A stretch of 7,538 nt of DNA, taken from assembly GCA_030740295.1 (NCBI GenBank), contig JASLXP010001066.1:1-7538 (forward strand). The letters run 5' to 3'. The notes beneath the pieces are model-generated. The model made no database searches, had not been told where the DNA came from, and was given only the letters and a program-made list of their open reading frames with translations. This document shows, piece by piece, positions 4,561 through 7,538 of the stretch. The stretch comes from Planctomycetota bacterium (lineage in GTDB: Bacteria; Planctomycetota; PUPC01; JACPCR01). Every line of letters begins with the position of its first letter. Position 1 is the first letter of the stretch. The translations under genes were made by a program, and so were the position numbers.

Positions 4561-7536
4561 TCAAGGTAGTTTCTGGATCCCCGCGAGGAGGAAATAGGAG
4601 GTCGCTCCCGCGTCCAGAGTTACGCGAAAGCGTGTCTGCCCATCTTCGACTTCTGTGCGGATCGGGAAGGGCGGAGATATGTCAATGTCCGCAACCTGTC
4701 TGAAGGCTCCGTTGATGACCACTTCACCGGTGGTCCGCCGATCCGGGTCTCTGTTCAATGCGCAGAGGAGGTGACGCCCGTCCATGAGTTTTCGCAGCAG
4801 CAGCTCCAACTTGGTTCCCCGTGCTTCAACCGCGGGCGCGACCTTACTGCGGATAAGACTGGAAAGCGCACGTCCCCCGTCCTCGAACGCGGTGACAGAT
4901 TCCGGCAACAGAAAGAGCTTGCCCTGGCCTACCGATGTTTCGACCAGACCGTCGGCGTTGGCCTGGACTCCGTAAGAGTAACGCCAATCCTCATCTGGCT
5001 TGCTCTCGCATCGGGTAGTGAGTTTCGGCTGGGCCGCGCTCATGATGTCGCCATTTTCATGCCCCAAATGATCGTAGATACCGCACGGCCCGGAAGTGAT
5101 ACACGTTCCGCCCTGCCGGATGAAGTCGATGAGCTTTGCCGAGAATCGCGGATCCAAGTGAGTGGCGATCGGCAGGATCACGACATCGAAATCTCTCAGA
5201 CTGACTCGGCCGTCTGCGAACCAGATGTCCGGCAGAACTTCGTAAAGAAGATTCCGCGGGAACAGAAGGTCGTGCCATTCCATCCATTCGCTCCACGCTT
5301 CTGAACCGCGGCCCTGGGCTAGCATCGTGTCATACGGCTGGATGACCAGAAGTCGAGACGGAACGATCTCGCTGTTGAGCAGCAGACCTTGCAGCCGATC
5401 CACTTTCTCCTTTTCAACGGGGAGCCCGGCCGCAGAGTACCGCAATGTCGTCAAGTCATAGACCGGGTTGAGCCAGTTGCAGTTATAGGAGGTGAGATAA
5501 CCGGCGGTTGTGTAGGAATACCACCAGGTCTGGAGAGAGCGGCCCCAGACCGCGTGCCGGTAAAGATATCGCCGAATCTGCGCACGCATGGCTCTCTCTT
5601 CGCTCATGCGGCCGGGGTGGTCTTCCTGGCATCCCCAGAAATTTTCGAACAGGCCCGTGCATTTGCCCGTGTGCCGTTGCAGGGAGCTCATCCAGACCTG
5701 GACCGGCATCGTCGTCCCAGCCCGGCGGTGATAACCGAGCAAATCTACGGAATCATAAATTCGCGGGCTGATGACGCGGTCCAACAGCCCGCTATGCTCG
5801 CCGATGATCGGCTTCGTCGGGTCGATCCTGTGGATGGTATCACGGATAAGTTTCAGGTAATCGACATATGCCTCCTGCGCCCATCTTCGGCTTTCGATGA
5901 GCCTGGGAGTTGCGGGCGCGCCGGTGGGAGTGTCCTCTTCGGGCTGCGGCGAAATGGCATCAGAGCTCTCGTAATCGGTGCGCCACTTCGCGTTTAGAGC
6001 AGTGATATTCCCGTAACGCTGCTTCAGGAATTTTCGGAACGCCTCTTTATGCGAGGGATTGTTACCGATGCGGATCTGGCGGCAATAAGGCCCAGCGCCT
6101 TCCCAACTTGTCACGTAGAACTGGTATTCCTTGCGTTCCTTGAAGAACTTTGCCATCTGGGTGAGCACGTCCACCATGTGCGAACGGACCTTCGGGTTGA
6201 GCCAGTTGAAGTGGCACAATCCGCTGCGAGGGGCCATCGGTTTACCCTCGTTATCCATCATGGTGATGTCCGGATCGGATTTGTTCTTTTCTGCGAATTC
6301 TCTGCTGAGATAGCCTTTGTCGTGGAGGCTGTAATGTGTGATCAGCGAAAATCGGCGCGCACCAGCATCGTGCATCGTCTTCGCCTGGTCCAGGTAGTTC
6401 GACCAGTCGCAAATCCCCTGCGTCGCGTCTTTGGGTCGCCCAACCGTGAGCGTTTGGCCGTCGCCGAGTCGAAGCGGCATCTCCATCTCCCGTTGTTCCG
6501 GATTACTCCACCGAGTCCAGAAGACGTACCGAGCCCGTTTCCGTTCCGCGTCCCACCACGGTTGTCCGGTGTCGACTTCAGGAATCTTGAGCCATTCTGA
6601 AGCTTTGGTGGATGGACGGGCTTCATCGACGAGACTCTTCAAACCAGCACGCGCATCCCTGATATCTTTTTCAACCTTCCTGGCAGACGGAATGAATTCT
6701 GCGGCCAGACGATTGGAGTCGCTCTTGTCGTATAACCTGCCTAGACGCTGATACGCGTCATCCAGGTCGGCGAGTACCTTCCGGGCTCTGTCATCATGAG
6801 CCGACAGCAAATCATCGGGGCGCCTCGTGTAAAGCAATGCACGCCTGGCCCGACACAAATCTTCCTGCATGAAGCCGGCAGCGACCAGAAGCTCATTCCA
6901 TCGCTTTGCCGCCGACAGGAAAGGTGACTTGTCTGACTTAAGTTTCCTGAAGTTTTGCAGCGGCACAGGCCCCAGTTTCACCTGGAAGGGATCGTACAGG
7001 TACATGGAATCAAGACTCCTCTGACCTGCAGGGATAAGCGACAGTGACATACCTGAAACGCGGACGATCCCTTTTGTCTCGCGCACCCAGATGCCCACCG
7101 TTGTCGAGGCGGCATTGTCTGGGACGAGCATGCGGTAGCGCGTCTGAAACCAATCTCCTTCGGGCTTTCTGAAATGCGGGTTGAGATCGATCCCTGTAAT
7201 CCACTTCCCATCCGCATCTCGGAAGATAACCCGAAAGTCGGACCTGAATCGCAAGCTCATTTTTTCAAACCGCCACCACATCTCGAAGCCGTATCGCTGC
7301 CCAGGCTTCATGCGTGTAGTGGTCGTCAGCACCATCACGTTGTTCTTTCGGCTGTCGGCTTCAATACGCAGGGAAGATTTGCCGCCGTGGCCGACCTCCT
7401 TGTCGAGAACCCAGCGGTGTGCCTTTGTGCCCGACCAGGCGCCCCATCCATCAAGCCCATTCGAGAAATCAAGATTCGTAAAGATTGGCTCCTCCGCACT
7501 GAGACAGAGCAAAGGGCAGACTGAAACAAGAAGCAC
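4561..7536 (-). CDS. Secreted GH42-like glycoside hydrolase with N-terminal carbohydrate-binding-like domain (5' end beyond window)
   Basis: About 991 residues are visible. Residues 1-14 look like the hydrophobic part and cleavage site of a signal peptide (VCPLLCLSAEEP) lacking a positively charged start. The GTG at the window edge is therefore probably not the true start. Domains in order: a jelly-roll CBM4/9-like module (about 18-165, FTNLDFSNGLDGWGAW opening); a charged helical region (about 200-325); a TIM-barrel (about 345-720); a GH42 middle/trimerisation-like domain (about 725-880, with RLLVIQPYD and DFDVVILPIATHLD); and a C-terminal beta-sandwich. The segment AFRKFLKQRYGNITALNAKW is highly typical of GH42 beta-galactosidases. 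Glu479 (TSWEGAG) aligns by position with the acid/base and Glu631 (GLFENFWG) with the nucleophile; Glu580 (IIGEHSG) is another barrel-end acid. The Asn normally preceding the acid/base is Trp478. The stop is TGA at 4561-4563. Family placement is good; substrate is unknown. Confidence 0.85.
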   Translation of the reverse strand: MLLVSVCPLLCLSAEEPIFTNLDFSNGLDGWGAWSGTKAHRWVLDKEVGHGGKSSLRIEADSRKNNVMVLTTTTRMKPGQRYGFEMWWRFEKMSLRFRSDFRVIFRDADGKWITGIDLNPHFRKPEGDWFQTRYRMLVPDNAASTTVGIWVRETKGIVRVSGMSLSLIPAGQRSLDSMYLYDPFQVKLGPVPLQNFRKLKSDKSPFLSAAKRWNELLVAAGFMQEDLCRARRALLYTRRPDDLLSAHDDRARKVLADLDDAYQRLGRLYDKSDSNRLAAEFIPSARKVEKDIRDARAGLKSLVDEARPSTKASEWLKIPEVDTGQPWWDAERKRARYVFWTRWSNPEQREMEMPLRLGDGQTLTVGRPKDATQGICDWSNYLDQAKTMHDAGARRFSLITHYSLHDKGYLSREFAEKNKSDPDITMMDNEGKPMAPRSGLCHFNWLNPKVRSHMVDVLTQMAKFFKERKEYQFYVTSWEGAGPYCRQIRIGNNPSHKEAFRKFLKQRYGNITALNAKWRTDYESSDAISPQPEEDTPTGAPATPRLIESRRWAQEAYVDYLKLIRDTIHRIDPTKPIIGEHSGLLDRVISPRIYDSVDLLGYHRRAGTTMPVQVWMSSLQRHTGKCTGLFENFWGCQEDHPGRMSEERAMRAQIRRYLYRHAVWGRSLQTWWYSYTTAGYLTSYNCNWLNPVYDLTTLRYSAAGLPVEKEKVDRLQGLLLNSEIVPSRLLVIQPYDTMLAQGRGSEAWSEWMEWHDLLFPRNLLYEVLPDIWFADGRVSLRDFDVVILPIATHLDPRFSAKLIDFIRQGGTCITSGPCGIYDHLGHENGDIMSAAQPKLTTRCESKPDEDWRYSYGVQANADGLVETSVGQGKLFLLPESVTAFEDGGRALSSLIRSKVAPAVEARGTKLELLLRKLMDGRHLLCALNRDPDRRTTGEVVINGAFRQVADIDISPPFPIRTEVEDGQTRFRVTLDAGATSYFLLAGIQKLP

Positions 7537-7538
7537 AA

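Noticed and set aside
6361..6380. GCATCGTGCATCG resembling array 2 heptamers inside the GH42-like gene
   Set aside because: Only two imperfect copies occur, in a well-conserved coding context; chance is sufficient.
5389..6600. Plus-strand open frames (202 and 183 residues) opposite the GH42-like gene
   Set aside because: The minus-strand frame has clear domain signatures throughout; these plus-strand frames have none.

Overview
The window reads as a chromosomal fragment of a GC-moderate, Gram-negative, carbohydrate-degrading bacterium. Three things suggest a PVC-group lineage (Planctomycetes, Lentisphaerae, Kiritimatiellae or relatives) or a similar environmental phylum: a TolC-type lipoprotein with a long acidic linker, a sugar-oxidoreductase/beta-propeller gene pair, and a large secreted GH42-like hydrolase. 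Dense intergenic heptamer repeats are also something I recall from such genomes. The assignment is an inference; no marker gene is present.

Layout. Positions 1 to about 447 hold three consecutive heptanucleotide repeat arrays: CAGGATT/CTGGATG (9-91), AGCATCG/AGCATCC (172-394, opposite in sense to the first) and TTACTCA (413-440). The third array runs straight into the reading frame of a TolC-like outer-membrane efflux lipoprotein (about 404-2083) and encodes the hydrophobic core of its signal peptide. A short intergenic gap with a weak hairpin follows. Then comes a tightly coupled two-gene unit on the plus strand: a Gfo/Idh/MocA-family oxidoreductase (2161-3360) and an oligogalacturonate-lyase-like beta-propeller (3357-4532), joined by a GTGA start/stop overlap. 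Converging on it from the minus strand, after a 28-base gap, is a large GH42-like glycoside hydrolase (4561-7536) whose 5' end lies beyond the window edge.

How it fits together. The hydrolase carries a probable (cut) signal sequence and would act outside the cytoplasm. The oxidoreductase and the propeller lack signal peptides and would act on internalised sugar or uronate intermediates. This looks like part of a polysaccharide-use locus, possibly pectin- or uronate-directed, but the substrate is not proven. Both carbohydrate-active proteins appear to depart from the usual active-site residues of their families. The TolC gene looks unrelated to this unit. The most unusual feature is the repeat-to-gene junction, where low-complexity heptamer DNA seems to have become, or displaced, the 5' end of a membrane-protein gene.
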